Shown here: one piece after another, positions 1 to 8,266 of the stretch
Position numbering within the stretch: the stretch's first letter is position 1
Layout: each line of letters opens with the position of its first letter
Origin: Scatomonas sp963930955
Lineage (GTDB): Bacteria > Bacillota > Clostridia > Lachnospirales > Lachnospiraceae
Direction of reading: 5' to 3'
DNA: 64,000 bases
NCBI GenBank assembly: GCA_963930955.1
Contig: OZ006967.1
Span: 1,550,001-1,614,000 of the forward strand
The notes under the pieces: model-generated
Told to the model about the DNA's origin: nothing
The model's database searches: none
What the model saw: only the letters and a program-made list of their open reading frames with translations
Program-made: the position numbers and the translations under genes

Positions 1-329
1 ATAACAGCTTCGAGGACCGCAAAGTTTTCGGACAGCTGAAATACAGGTACGAGACATATCTTTGCGGGAAAAGTTCCTATCCACATGAACTGGGCATTTT
101 ACTGGGTTATCCCTTAGAAGATGTAGTAGGATTCATGAAAAACAAGGGAAAGAATTATCTATATTCCGGATATTGGAAAGTGTATAAAAATGCGGAAAAT
201 GCGAAAAGACTTTTTGAACGATACCATGCGGTGCGGAAGGAAGCAGAGAAGCTGGCATTGGAAGGAAAGGGACTCTGGGAGATGATCGGCAGTTTTGCCG
301 GGCCAAGAGAACTCCCTTCAGCAATATAA
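1..329 (+). CDS. DUF3793 family protein, 3' part
   Basis: The gene enters the window from the left; complete codons begin at base 3 and the stop TAA is at 327-329, so about 108 C-terminal residues are visible. The segment HELGILLGYPLEDVVGF followed by NKGKNYLYSGYWKVY matches the signature I know from DUF3793 proteins of Clostridia. No catalytic function is established for this family. It often sits beside flavodoxin and iron-uptake genes, and the next gene here is indeed a flavodoxin 43 bp downstream, so the two are probably one transcript and may serve iron-limitation or redox physiology; that role is inference. Confidence 0.8.
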   Translation, partial: NSFEDRKVFGQLKYRYETYLCGKSSYPHELGILLGYPLEDVVGFMKNKGKNYLYSGYWKVYKNAENAKRLFERYHAVRKEAEKLALEGKGLWEMIGSFAGPRELPSAI

Positions 330-372
330 AAACGCAGAAAGGCGTACAATTTTTCACAGGAGGATTTTCAGA

Positions 373-804
373 ATGAGTCAGATCATTGTAGCTTATTGGA
401 GCGGCACGGGCAATACGGAGATCATGGCCCAGGCCATTGGTAAAGGGATTGCCGAAAGCGGGGGAGAAGTTCGTGTAGTTTCTATGGAGGAAATACAGCC
501 CCAGGAACTGAAAAAATGTGATGCCTTTGCGCTGGGCTGTCCGGCCATGGGTGCGGAAGAACTGGAAGATACCATTGTAGAACCCTTTGTTTCAGAAGTG
601 GAAAAGTTCGCGGCAGGGAAGCGGATCGCTCTTTTTGGCTCGTATGATTGGGGCGATGGAGAATGGATGCGGATCTGGGCGGACCGTATGAAGGAATCCG
701 GAGCCTCCATTGTAGGTGAAGAAGGCCTTATCTGCAATAACGAGCCGGATGATGCGGCGAAAGCCCAATGTGAAGCCCTAGGAAAAAAACTTTTATCTGT
801 ATAA
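373..804 (+). CDS. Flavodoxin
   Basis: A 143-residue FMN-binding electron carrier, expected in the cytoplasm, where flavodoxins replace ferredoxin when iron is short. The FMN phosphate loop WSGTGNTE lies at about residues 9-16, and later segments (ALGCPAMG, ALFGSYDWGDGEW) match the isoalloxazine-binding loops of short-chain flavodoxins. An in-frame start exists further upstream at 295, but ATG 373 is preceded by AGGAGG at 357-362 and gives the canonical N terminus MSQIIVAYWSGTGNTE. It follows the DUF3793 gene closely and ends in front of a terminator hairpin. Length is normal for the family. Confidence 0.93.
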   Translation: MSQIIVAYWSGTGNTEIMAQAIGKGIAESGGEVRVVSMEEIQPQELKKCDAFALGCPAMGAEELEDTIVEPFVSEVEKFAAGKRIALFGSYDWGDGEWMRIWADRMKESGASIVGEEGLICNNEPDDAAKAQCEALGKKLLSV

Positions 805-868
805 TTACCCATCATTTACAGCGGGGTGTTTTCAAATCTTAGCACCCTGCTGCCTCCTCAAAAAACAC

Positions 869-915
869 GGGTGTCCGAAGCCTGTAAAGGGCTGGCGGAC
901 GCCCTTTCTGTTTTT
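869..915 (+). terminator. Rho-independent terminator after flavodoxin
   Basis: The arms GGGTGTCCG (869-877) and CGGACGCCC (896-904) pair with one G-U wobble and are followed by a T-rich stretch (TTTCTGTTTTT). It closes the DUF3793-flavodoxin transcript. Confidence 0.75.
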
Positions 916-920
916 GCGGA

Positions 921-949
921 TTGCTTCCTATGCGAGAAAATGGTATGAT
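921..949 (+). promoter_or_regulatory. Sigma-A-like promoter for the acyltransferase operon
   Basis: TTGCTT (921-926), 17 bp spacer, TATGAT (944-949) with an extended TGG just before the -10. It sits right after the flavodoxin terminator and 55 bp before the next start codon. Confidence 0.7.
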
Positions 950-1004
950 GTTTTCAGCACAGATGGGAGAATGGTTCCCCCATTTTTATTAAAAAGGAGC
1001 TTTT

Positions 1005-2324
1005 ATGGCAAAACATGAAAAATGGTACGAACTGGATAATGCGGCCAAGATTGTTCCGTCCACAACTTTCGGCTCGGACACCAGAGTGTTCCGTCTTACC
1101 TGTCAGCTGAAAGAGGAGGTCCGGGAGGAGATTCTGCAGCATGCCCTGGATAAATCCATCCGGGAATTTCCGCATTTTAACTGTGTTTTAAAGCAGGGAT
1201 TGTTCTGGCATTATCTGGAGGCCAGCGGCAGACAGGCAAAGGTTTTCGAGGAATGCCTGCCGCCCTGTCATGAAATATACAAAAAAGGACGGAAGGATCT
1301 TCTGTACCGGCTTTTTTACTATAAAAAAAGAATTAATCTGGAGATGTTCCACGTTCTTTCGGACGGAACGGGAGCCTTTGTCTTTTTGAAAAGTATTGTT
1401 TCCAACTATCTGGTGGAAAGGTACGGACTGGATCCGGGCGAGAAGCTGGAAGATCCATCTTCCGTGCGGGAAAAAGAGGGGGATGCCTTCAGTCATTTTT
1501 ACTCCAAGAAAAAAAAGAAAAACTGGCTGAAGGAGCGGCTGCCGAAGAAAGCCTACCGTTTGAAAGGAGAGAAGGATGAAAACCTTTCCATTCATCTGGT
1601 GGAAGGAACGGTTTCTGTTCAAAAACTGCTGGATAAGGCCCACGAATACAATGTCACCCTTGCGGTGCTGGTAACGGCAGTGTATATTGAAGCGATCATG
1701 CAGGAAATGACCGTGCGGGACCGGCGGTCGCCGGTGGTAATCAGCGTGCCGGTGAATCTTCGGAATTATTTTCCTTCCCATACCACCAGAAATTTTTTCG
1801 GAGTCATCAATGTGCCCTTTTATTTCCGGGACTATGACGGGAACCTGGAAAAGATCGTAGAAGAAGTCCGGAAGTCTTTCCGGGAACTGCTTTCCGAAGA
1901 ACAGGTGTTTAAAACCATGAACGGGTATGCAGCTCTGGAGCACAACGCGGCGGTGAAGATTGTTCCGCTGACCCTGAAGGATCTGGGAATCCGGGGAATC
2001 AGCAGCCTGATCCAAAGAGGCGTAACCAGCACGGTGTCCAACGTGGGCAAAGTAGATATGCCGGAATCCATGATTCCCTATATTGAAAAATTCAGCAGCT
2101 TTATGGCGACCAACAGTGTACAGATGTGCATCAGTTCTTTTCAGGATACACTGACTTTTGGTGTTACCTCTGCTTTTACGGATAACACCATGATCATGCA
2201 TTTTTTCAGAAGACTGGTAGATTTGGGAATCCCGGTGGAGATTGCCACCACGGGAGATAATGTGCAGGAGGTGAAAAAGCGTGCAGTATTGTCCAAAATG
2301 CAGAATCAGCGTAAGAGGAAATAA
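1005..2324 (+). CDS. Condensation/acyltransferase-like protein with HxxxDG motif
   Basis: A 439-residue cytoplasmic protein of the CoA-dependent acyltransferase superfamily (condensation domains, alcohol acetyltransferases, wax ester synthases). The catalytic motif HVLSDG is at residues 116-121, and a second typical segment, PVVISVPVNLRNYFP, lies near residue 250, before RNFFG. These features predict transfer of an acyl group from a thioester onto a hydroxyl or amine; the substrate cannot be read from sequence. The start ATG has AAGGAG upstream. Its 3' end overlaps the zinc-ribbon membrane gene by 44 bp, which implies translational coupling and a shared job. Confidence 0.75.
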   Translation: MAKHEKWYELDNAAKIVPSTTFGSDTRVFRLTCQLKEEVREEILQHALDKSIREFPHFNCVLKQGLFWHYLEASGRQAKVFEECLPPCHEIYKKGRKDLLYRLFYYKKRINLEMFHVLSDGTGAFVFLKSIVSNYLVERYGLDPGEKLEDPSSVREKEGDAFSHFYSKKKKKNWLKERLPKKAYRLKGEKDENLSIHLVEGTVSVQKLLDKAHEYNVTLAVLVTAVYIEAIMQEMTVRDRRSPVVISVPVNLRNYFPSHTTRNFFGVINVPFYFRDYDGNLEKIVEEVRKSFRELLSEEQVFKTMNGYAALEHNAAVKIVPLTLKDLGIRGISSLIQRGVTSTVSNVGKVDMPESMIPYIEKFSSFMATNSVQMCISSFQDTLTFGVTSAFTDNTMIMHFFRRLVDLGIPVEIATTGDNVQEVKKRAVLSKMQNQRKRK

Positions 2325-2946
2325 GAGCTGCTGTCCTCTGTGTCAGGGGGAACTGACCGGAGAACCGGAGGAGGATGTATTCCCTCAGCTGGAACAGCGA
2401 AAGATCAGCCAGGCTTCCATGCTGAAGATCACTACCTTCTGCTTCGCGGCAGTGGAGATTGTCTTTGCGGCTATTTATTTTCTGCTGGTTCCTCTGCTTT
2501 GGATTCCTTTTACCATGGCGGGACTGGCGGCTGTCTGGCTGGATTTTGTGCTGGGTGTTTATTACAGGCACAATGTGATCAAAAATATTACCGTCCAGGT
2601 GTATCTGGCCATGCTGGTCTGTCTGCTGGCGGATCGTTTTTATACCAGCCCCAGGTTTCAGGGCTGGTCGGTTCAGTGGGTGCTGCCCTGCTGTTTCGTG
2701 GGTCTGGTGATCGCCACGATTTCCCTGGGCAAGGGTCTGGGCTACCGGCTGGATGAATATATACTGTATCTGGCTGTGGATATGGTGCTGTCTACCGCCC
2801 AGCTGATTTTTGTGCTGACCGGGTATAACACCTTTGTGTGGCCGGCAGGGATCAGCCTGATTTTTGTGTGGGTTCTGGCGGCGGCAGCTCTGATCTTCCG
2901 GTTCCGTATCCTGAAAAAGGCGGTGCAGAAAAGCTTTCATATGTGA
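2281..2946 (+). CDS. Zinc-ribbon polytopic membrane protein (DUF6320-like)
   Basis: A 221-residue protein with an N-terminal zinc ribbon (C4, C7, then C17/C18 and C21 in the segment CCPLC) followed by about six membrane segments between residues 45 and 210. It begins with GTG at 2281 inside the preceding acyltransferase gene; AGGAGGTGAAAAAGC just upstream decides this start. The family is uncharacterised. I recall the same pairing with an HxxxDG acyltransferase in other Lachnospiraceae, so a membrane partner role for the acyltransferase is plausible but unproven. Confidence 0.72.
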   Translation: MQYCPKCRISVRGNKSCCPLCQGELTGEPEEDVFPQLEQRKISQASMLKITTFCFAAVEIVFAAIYFLLVPLLWIPFTMAGLAAVWLDFVLGVYYRHNVIKNITVQVYLAMLVCLLADRFYTSPRFQGWSVQWVLPCCFVGLVIATISLGKGLGYRLDEYILYLAVDMVLSTAQLIFVLTGYNTFVWPAGISLIFVWVLAAAALIFRFRILKKAVQKSFHM

Positions 2947-2971
2947 TTTACAGCGAAGAGAGGTTGACAGA

Positions 2972-4132
2972 ATGAAAAAAAAGGACGTGACGCCGGGGGA
3001 AGCCCTCAGTATCCGGGTGGGTGATTTCGTAGAAAATTCCATTGAAAAACAGATCATTCATTCCAGAAAAGAGGCGCCCTATCTTTCCGGGGAGCCGGAA
3101 TCTCATACCTGGTACCGGATCGCTATCCCGGAGGGGATAACCGGAGACGGCTCAGAGTACCACATCTATATAAAAAAAGGAACCGGAAAGAACCTCTGCG
3201 TGTTTCTTTCCGGGGGAGGAGTGGCCTGGAATGCGTATACGGCGGCCAGGCCGGTGACCGGCGGCAAGGTAGCCGCCGGCCTTCCCAATTATTACTGGAA
3301 TAATCTCCGGCCTTTTACCCAGATCATGAATATTCATACGGGGATCACGGAGATCGGAAATCCAAAAAATCCTTTTGATGATTGGAATTTTATTATCATT
3401 ACCTATGCTACCGGGGATTTTCACGTGGGAAATCACGACTTCCCCTATGAAGCAGAGGATGGCACCAGCCAGATCCTTCATTTTCACGGCCATGGAAATT
3501 TTCGGGCCGGTATGGAAGCAGGCCGGAACTATTTCCCGGAGGCGGAAAAACTGCTGATCGCCGGGGACAGCGCAGGGGCTTTCGCGGTTCCGGCGCTGAC
3601 AAAGGAGATCCTGGAGGATTTTTACCCGGACTGCCGGGATGTTACCCTCCTTTCAGACAGCGGCCAGCTTTTGTATGACCGTTGGCGGGAAACCGCCAGG
3701 AAGGTCTGGCGGGCGGAAGACAGGGTCTGGAAGGCTATTCACGGGAACAACATTACCCTGGAGTGGTACCGGCAGCTGTATAAGGAGAGAAAAGATTCTA
3801 TCCGCTATCTGTATGCCAGTTCTGTCAGGGATTACCTGCTGAGCGCCTACTATAACGATGTGGCCAACCGCACCTACAAAACAGACGGAGAGGTGCAGGA
3901 GATCTTCCGGCTGCAGCTGAAAAAGATGGTCCGGGAATTAAAAGCGATCACCCCGCGCTTCTCTTTCTTTTTGAATGATTGGAAAAATCTTTTTCTTATG
4001 CGGGGAGGTACGGTACACACGGCTGTGCGGCAGCGGCGTTTTTATGTGAAGCTGAACGGGATTTCCATGGCCCAATGGCTGGGACAGGCTGTGGAAGGAA
4101 ATTTGCGGGATGTGGGGCTGGAGCTGCTGTGA
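2972..4132 (+). CDS. Pectinacetylesterase-like alpha/beta hydrolase
   Basis: A 386-residue serine hydrolase resembling the pectinacetylesterase/Notum family. The nucleophile elbow GDSAG carries S200, and the early segment LCVFLSGGGVAWN matches the oxyanion-hole region of the family. No signal peptide is visible, so it should act inside the cell, unlike secreted pectin esterases; the substrate is unknown. It starts 25 bp after the zinc-ribbon gene and its TGA overlaps the GTG start of the next gene, so it lies in the same operon. Function beyond ester or acyl hydrolysis is inference. Confidence 0.72.
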   Translation: MKKKDVTPGEALSIRVGDFVENSIEKQIIHSRKEAPYLSGEPESHTWYRIAIPEGITGDGSEYHIYIKKGTGKNLCVFLSGGGVAWNAYTAARPVTGGKVAAGLPNYYWNNLRPFTQIMNIHTGITEIGNPKNPFDDWNFIIITYATGDFHVGNHDFPYEAEDGTSQILHFHGHGNFRAGMEAGRNYFPEAEKLLIAGDSAGAFAVPALTKEILEDFYPDCRDVTLLSDSGQLLYDRWRETARKVWRAEDRVWKAIHGNNITLEWYRQLYKERKDSIRYLYASSVRDYLLSAYYNDVANRTYKTDGEVQEIFRLQLKKMVRELKAITPRFSFFLNDWKNLFLMRGGTVHTAVRQRRFYVKLNGISMAQWLGQAVEGNLRDVGLELL

Positions 4133-5400
4133 GCGGTCTTGTTGAAAAATTCGGGACGTACGTCAGCAGCCTGGTCCGGGAACATCCGGAGCGGGCCAGA
4201 AGGCTCCTGGTAACAGCCTACCAGGGAAAGAAGCTGCAGCTGGATCATTTTCCGGAGAAAGCCCTGAGTCCGGCCAGACAGTTTATGGCCGGGGAATCTA
4301 TGAAAGCGATCCTGGAGCCCCTGCGGAATCCCCGGCAGGGGGCGCTGGTCAGTATTTTCATGCCCTGCGAACTGCTTCAGGTCTTCGGGATCCGTCCTAT
4401 GTTTGCGGAGGCCATGGCCTGCTATATCAACGGGGCTATGGCAGAAAAGGGCTTTGCGGAGTATGCGGAGAGCTGCGGTATCGGGGAAACATACTGCTCT
4501 TATCACAAGGTCCTTCTGGGAGGAATCCTTTCCGGGGTAATTCCCAGTCCTGGATTTATTGTAAATACTTCTCTGGTCTGTGATGCCAATAACCTGACGT
4601 TTCGCTGTGCCGCGGAGCACTACAGGATTCCCTGGCATTACATAGACGTCCCTTATGAGCGGACTACGGAAAGTGAAAGGTATGTGGCGGAACAGCTCCG
4701 GCGTTTCGCGGGATTTCTGGAAGACTATACCGGCAGAAAACTGGATGAAGAGGCTCTGAAGGAGGCAGTGGGAAGAAGCGCGCGGACGCTGGATCTTTTC
4801 CGGCGCTGCCAGAGGGCAAAAAAAGGGAAATATCTGCATAACGATCTTACCAGCGAATTGTACGAGGTTTTTGGTACGCACGTGCTTCTGGGAACCCCTC
4901 AGATGGAACAGTATGGAGAAATGCTGCTGAAAGATATAGAGGATTCCGGACAGGACCAGGGGATCCGCCTGCTTTGGATGCATACGATCCCCTATTATCA
5001 GGAGCCTCTGCGGGAGCTGCTGAATTTCAGCGGCAGGTGCCAGGTGGTTTCCTGTGACATGAATTTCGATGCTTTCTGCGAAATGGATCCGGAGCAGCCC
5101 TTTGAGAGTATGGCCCGGAGGCTGGTGTTTAACAGTTTTAATGGTTCCGCGGATAACCGGATACGCCGCAGTATCCGCATGTGCCGGGAGCAGGAGATTG
5201 ACGGAGTGGTTTATTTCTGCCACTGGGGCTGCAAACAGACCCTGGCTGCTGCGGGAAATGCCAGGCAGATGCTGGAAGATGCGGGAATTCCGGTTCTGAT
5301 CCTGGACGGGGACGGATGCGACCGGCGAAATGCCGGAGACGGCCAGACGGCCACCCGGATCCAGGCTTTCCTGGAAATGCTGGAGGAGAGAAAACGATGA
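4129..5400 (+). CDS. 2-hydroxyacyl-CoA dehydratase component (HgdB/HgdC-like)
   Basis: A 423-residue member of the 2-hydroxyglutaryl-CoA dehydratase D-component family, enzymes that remove water from 2-hydroxyacyl-CoA by a radical mechanism using [4Fe-4S] clusters. Recognisable parts are MPCELLQVFGIRP with C80 as likely cluster ligand, YFCHWGCKQTL near residue 360 and the C-terminal DGDGCDRRN...GQTATRIQAFLEML. I place the start at GTG 4129, overlapping the previous stop as GTGA; the open frame extends upstream to 3979, but that part translates to nothing family-like. The gene is coupled to the next one by an ATGA overlap. Some family members act as reductases or activators rather than dehydratases, so the substrate is open. 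Confidence 0.8.
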   Translation: MSGLVEKFGTYVSSLVREHPERARRLLVTAYQGKKLQLDHFPEKALSPARQFMAGESMKAILEPLRNPRQGALVSIFMPCELLQVFGIRPMFAEAMACYINGAMAEKGFAEYAESCGIGETYCSYHKVLLGGILSGVIPSPGFIVNTSLVCDANNLTFRCAAEHYRIPWHYIDVPYERTTESERYVAEQLRRFAGFLEDYTGRKLDEEALKEAVGRSARTLDLFRRCQRAKKGKYLHNDLTSELYEVFGTHVLLGTPQMEQYGEMLLKDIEDSGQDQGIRLLWMHTIPYYQEPLRELLNFSGRCQVVSCDMNFDAFCEMDPEQPFESMARRLVFNSFNGSADNRIRRSIRMCREQEIDGVVYFCHWGCKQTLAAAGNARQMLEDAGIPVLILDGDGCDRRNAGDGQTATRIQAFLEMLEERKR

Positions 5401-7043
5401 TCTGGTATATGTGCAAATATACACCCCTGGAACTGTTTGCCGGTTTTGGGGAGGAAACCTGTCTGCTGGAAAAGGAAGCAGAGGAGCAGGCCGCGGCGGA
5501 CAGTCTGGCTCATCCCAATATCTGCGGATATGGAAAGGCTGTGCTGGAAGCTGCCATGGAACCGGAGGCAGAAGAAATCCTGCTGGTGAACTGCTGCGAT
5601 GTAGTGCGCCGGATCTATGAAGTGATGAAACAGAACCGGCGGCTCTCCTTTCTGTATCTGCTGGACCTTCCTCACCGGAGAGGGAAAGAGGAACAGAACT
5701 GGTTCGTCCGGCAGCTGAAAAAGCTGACAGAAGCCTATGAGGTATATTCCGGCAAGACTTTTAACTGGAAAAAAGCCTGGGAGGCCCTGCCGGAGCCGGA
5801 ACTTTCCGGAGAACAGGAACCCTGTGTCAGCCTTATGGGTGCCCATGGAGGCAGGGAACTGCTGGAAACAGTCCGGGAGTCCCTGGGAGGCGGGCTTCTG
5901 CGGGACGATACCTGCAGCGGAAGAAGAAGGCTGCAGCTGCCGGAAGAGCCGCCAGCAGACAGGGAAGAGTTTTTTGAATTATACGGCCGGGTTCTGCTGG
6001 GGCAGTTTCCCTGTATGCGTATGGAAGACAACGGGGAGCGCCGCCGGCAGGATCCAGCCGTCCGGGGAATTATATATCATACAATGAAATTCTGCGATTA
6101 TTACAGCTTTGAATATGCGGCTCTTAAAGATAAAACCCAGGTTCCTCTGCTGAAGATTGAAACAGACGGAACCAGACAGAGCCGCGGACAGCTGGCTACC
6201 AGGATCGCTGCCTTTGGAGAAAGTGGGTTGGGCTTCCGGAAGGCCGCCCCGGGCGTGCTGCTGCCGGAAAAAGGCTATGCGGCAGGCATTGACAGCGGAT
6301 CCAGCAGTACGGATGTAGTGATCCTGAACGGGGAAGGAAAAATTGCCGCCTGGGCCGTGGCCCCTACAGGAGCCGGAGCAGCGGCGGGAGCGGCCAGAGC
6401 CTATCAGGAAGCCCTTGACAAAGCCGGGATTCGGGAGCAGGATATAGAAAAAGTAGTTGCTACCGGCTACGGCCGCGCCCATACGGGTATGGGCGCCGGG
6501 GCGGTAACGGAGATTACCTGCCACGCCAGAGGCGCCAGATACCTGGATCCGGGAATCCGCACGGTGATCGATATCGGAGGCCAGGACTCGAAGGTGATCT
6601 GTCTGGATGAGCTTGGGAATGTAGCGAACTTTGTGATGAATGATAAATGCGCAGCAGGTACCGGACGATTTCTGGAGATGATGGCCAGAACCATGGAGCT
6701 TTCCATGGAGGAAATGAGCCGGCTGGGAAACAGCTGGAAAGAGGAAATAACGATTTCCAGTATGTGTACGGTTTTTGCGGAATCGGAAGTAGTTTCCCTG
6801 ATCGCGGGCAACCGGGCAGTGCCAGATATCATACACGGCCTGAATAAGTCTGTGGCCGCTAAAACAGCTGCTCTGGTCCGGCGTCTGAAAGGCAGGGGCC
6901 CTTATATGATGACGGGAGGAGTAGCAAGAAATGCGGGAGTAGTCCGGGAAATTGAAAAGCAGCTGGGAGAGAAGCTTGTCGTTTCCCCTTACGCCCAGCT
7001 TTGCGGAGCCCTGGGAGCCGCGCTGTTCGCCCTGGATAAATAA
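5397..7043 (+). CDS. 2-hydroxyacyl-CoA dehydratase component fused to BadF/HgdC-type activase
   Basis: A 548-residue fusion. Residues about 1-290 resemble a second dehydratase component (MIWYMCKYTPLELF at the N terminus; HTMKFCDYYSFEYAAL and IETDGTRQSRGQLATRI near the end). Residues about 295-548 form an ASKHA ATPase activase: phosphate loop GIDSGSSSTDVVI, DIGGQDSKVI, the cluster cysteines in NDKCAAGTGRF and SSMCTVF, and the closing MMTGGVARNAGV. Activases inject one electron into the dehydratase at the cost of ATP. ATG 5397 overlaps the previous stop, so the two dehydratase components are made together. The usual three-gene arrangement is here compressed into two. Confidence 0.82.
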   Translation: MIWYMCKYTPLELFAGFGEETCLLEKEAEEQAAADSLAHPNICGYGKAVLEAAMEPEAEEILLVNCCDVVRRIYEVMKQNRRLSFLYLLDLPHRRGKEEQNWFVRQLKKLTEAYEVYSGKTFNWKKAWEALPEPELSGEQEPCVSLMGAHGGRELLETVRESLGGGLLRDDTCSGRRRLQLPEEPPADREEFFELYGRVLLGQFPCMRMEDNGERRRQDPAVRGIIYHTMKFCDYYSFEYAALKDKTQVPLLKIETDGTRQSRGQLATRIAAFGESGLGFRKAAPGVLLPEKGYAAGIDSGSSSTDVVILNGEGKIAAWAVAPTGAGAAAGAARAYQEALDKAGIREQDIEKVVATGYGRAHTGMGAGAVTEITCHARGARYLDPGIRTVIDIGGQDSKVICLDELGNVANFVMNDKCAAGTGRFLEMMARTMELSMEEMSRLGNSWKEEITISSMCTVFAESEVVSLIAGNRAVPDIIHGLNKSVAAKTAALVRRLKGRGPYMMTGGVARNAGVVREIEKQLGEKLVVSPYAQLCGALGAALFALDK

Positions 7044-7068
7044 AAAAAAGATAAAAGAGGAGAAAAGT

Positions 7069-7386
7069 ATGCGAAACGAGAAAGTCTATTATGGGATCCG
7101 GATACTGGCAGGAGGCTACGTAGCTTATATGGGATATAAGCTGATCAGCGGTCTGATCCAGGGGCAGGAGGGCAGCCATGCTGTAATGGGAATCTTTGGA
7201 GCGCTGTTTATTGCAGCCGGCATCTTTATTGCCATCACCGGAATCCGAGGGCTAAGCCGTGCCGGGGGAGGAGCCGAAGAGGAAAGCCGGGAAACCTCGG
7301 CGGAAGTGCCTGCGGAACCGGAGCCTCCGGCAGAAGAAGAAAACGCAGCGGAAGAGCCGGCGGAGGATCCCCGGAAAAACGAGTAA
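7069..7386 (+). CDS. Small two-helix membrane protein with acidic tail
   Basis: A 105-residue protein that I do not recognise. Two membrane segments are visible at about residues 8-28 and 36-57, followed by a charged tail rich in Glu, Ala and Pro. ATG 7069 has AGAGGAGA upstream; a longer frame from 6952 is inside the activase gene and has no ribosome site. It lies 25 bp after the activase and before a terminator, so it is the last gene of the operon. Its role is unknown; the tail could bind a soluble partner. Confidence 0.65.
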   Translation: MRNEKVYYGIRILAGGYVAYMGYKLISGLIQGQEGSHAVMGIFGALFIAAGIFIAITGIRGLSRAGGGAEEESRETSAEVPAEPEPPAEEENAAEEPAEDPRKNE

Positions 7387-7413
7387 AAGGACCAGGCGGA
7401 AGCTTGTCTGACG

Positions 7414-7442
7414 GGATAAAGAAGGAATCCCCCTCATACAAT
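7414..7442 (+). promoter_or_regulatory. Sigma-E-like sporulation promoter for spoIIM
   Basis: CATACAAT at 7435-7442 matches the sigma-E -10 consensus CATACANT completely, with a weaker -35 (GGATAAA, 7414-7420) 14 bp upstream. It lies inside the terminator hairpin of the preceding operon and would start RNA near 7449, in the 3' arm. Confidence 0.5.
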
Positions 7443-7461
7443 AGCGTGAGGGGGATTTTTG
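7427..7461 (+). terminator. Terminator after the dehydratase operon
   Basis: Perfect arms ATCCCCCTCA (7427-7436) and TGAGGGGGAT (7447-7456), 10-base loop, then TTTTTG. The spoIIM start codon follows at 7463, so the 3' arm also supplies its ribosome site. Confidence 0.85.
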
Positions 7462-7462
7462 T

Positions 7463-8047
7463 ATGGAAAAAAGATATCAAAAGGGCTGTTCCGGATATTG
7501 GAAATTCTTTCTTCTCTTATATCTTGCCGGCTTCGGGGCGGGAATTGTTTTTACGAATCTGGTCTGGAAGTACCGGCTGCAGGATCTGGAAGCGCTTACG
7601 GCTTTTCGCTTTCAGACGAACCTGGACACGGCGGGAACCGGCTACCTTTGGTATCTGATCCGCAAACGCTGCGGAAGTCTGCTGGTCTGGCATGTTCTGG
7701 GTCTTACAGCGGTAGGAAGCTATGCGGCGGCTGCGGGAGCGGTCTGGGCCGGATTCCTGGGAGGAATCCTTTCTGCGGCGGCTATTCTGCAGCTGGGTCT
7801 TACGGGGATTGGATTGCTGGCGGCGGCCTCTTTTCCCCAGGCGGTACTGTATGCGCCGGCAGGACTTTTTTATCTTTCCCGGATTTCCGGAATGTCTGCG
7901 CGCTGCAGGGAGGGCATCCGGATTACCCGGAAAAAATACAAAGAATATCTTCTGGCCTGCGGGGCTGGGATTTCTATAATTCTCTGCGGGGTTATGCTGG
8001 AATATTATGTAAATCCATATTTTGTGAGTATGTTTTTCCGTGCTTGA
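7463..8047 (+). CDS. spoIIM: Stage II sporulation protein M-like membrane protein
   Basis: A 194-residue protein with about five membrane segments (near residues 15-32, 75-95, 97-120, 122-140 and 165-185). Length, topology and position directly upstream of a xerD-type recombinase fit SpoIIM, a component of the DMP machine that digests septal peptidoglycan and drives forespore engulfment in the mother cell. Direct sequence motifs are weak, so context carries much of the call. The start ATG is only 6 bp after the terminator stem, whose GAGGGGG acts as the ribosome site. A sigma-E-like -10 sits in the hairpin loop. Confidence 0.75.
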   Translation: MEKRYQKGCSGYWKFFLLLYLAGFGAGIVFTNLVWKYRLQDLEALTAFRFQTNLDTAGTGYLWYLIRKRCGSLLVWHVLGLTAVGSYAAAAGAVWAGFLGGILSAAAILQLGLTGIGLLAAASFPQAVLYAPAGLFYLSRISGMSARCREGIRITRKKYKEYLLACGAGISIILCGVMLEYYVNPYFVSMFFRA

Positions 8048-8177
8048 AAAAAGTTACAAAAAGTTTACAAATTCATTTCACACAAGATATAGTGTGGGAG
8101 GACAGAGCAAGTTTCGATATTTTGTTGGAAACTGTCGAAAACCCTAAAAACCCCTGTTTTTACGGTAAAAACTGCGT

Positions 8178-8206
8178 TTGCATTTTTTGAAATATGCGTA
8201 TATAAT
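8178..8206 (+). promoter_or_regulatory. Sigma-A-like promoter for xerD
   Basis: TTGCAT (8178-8183), 17 bp spacer, perfect TATAAT (8201-8206), 61 bp before the xerD start. The rest of the 219-bp spoIIM-xerD gap is AT-rich and holds no gene I can support. Confidence 0.75.
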
Positions 8207-8266
8207 GGCTTATATGTTTTTGAAGGGTGAATTGCTTTTAGAATATTGAACAGAGGTATTTGTAAT

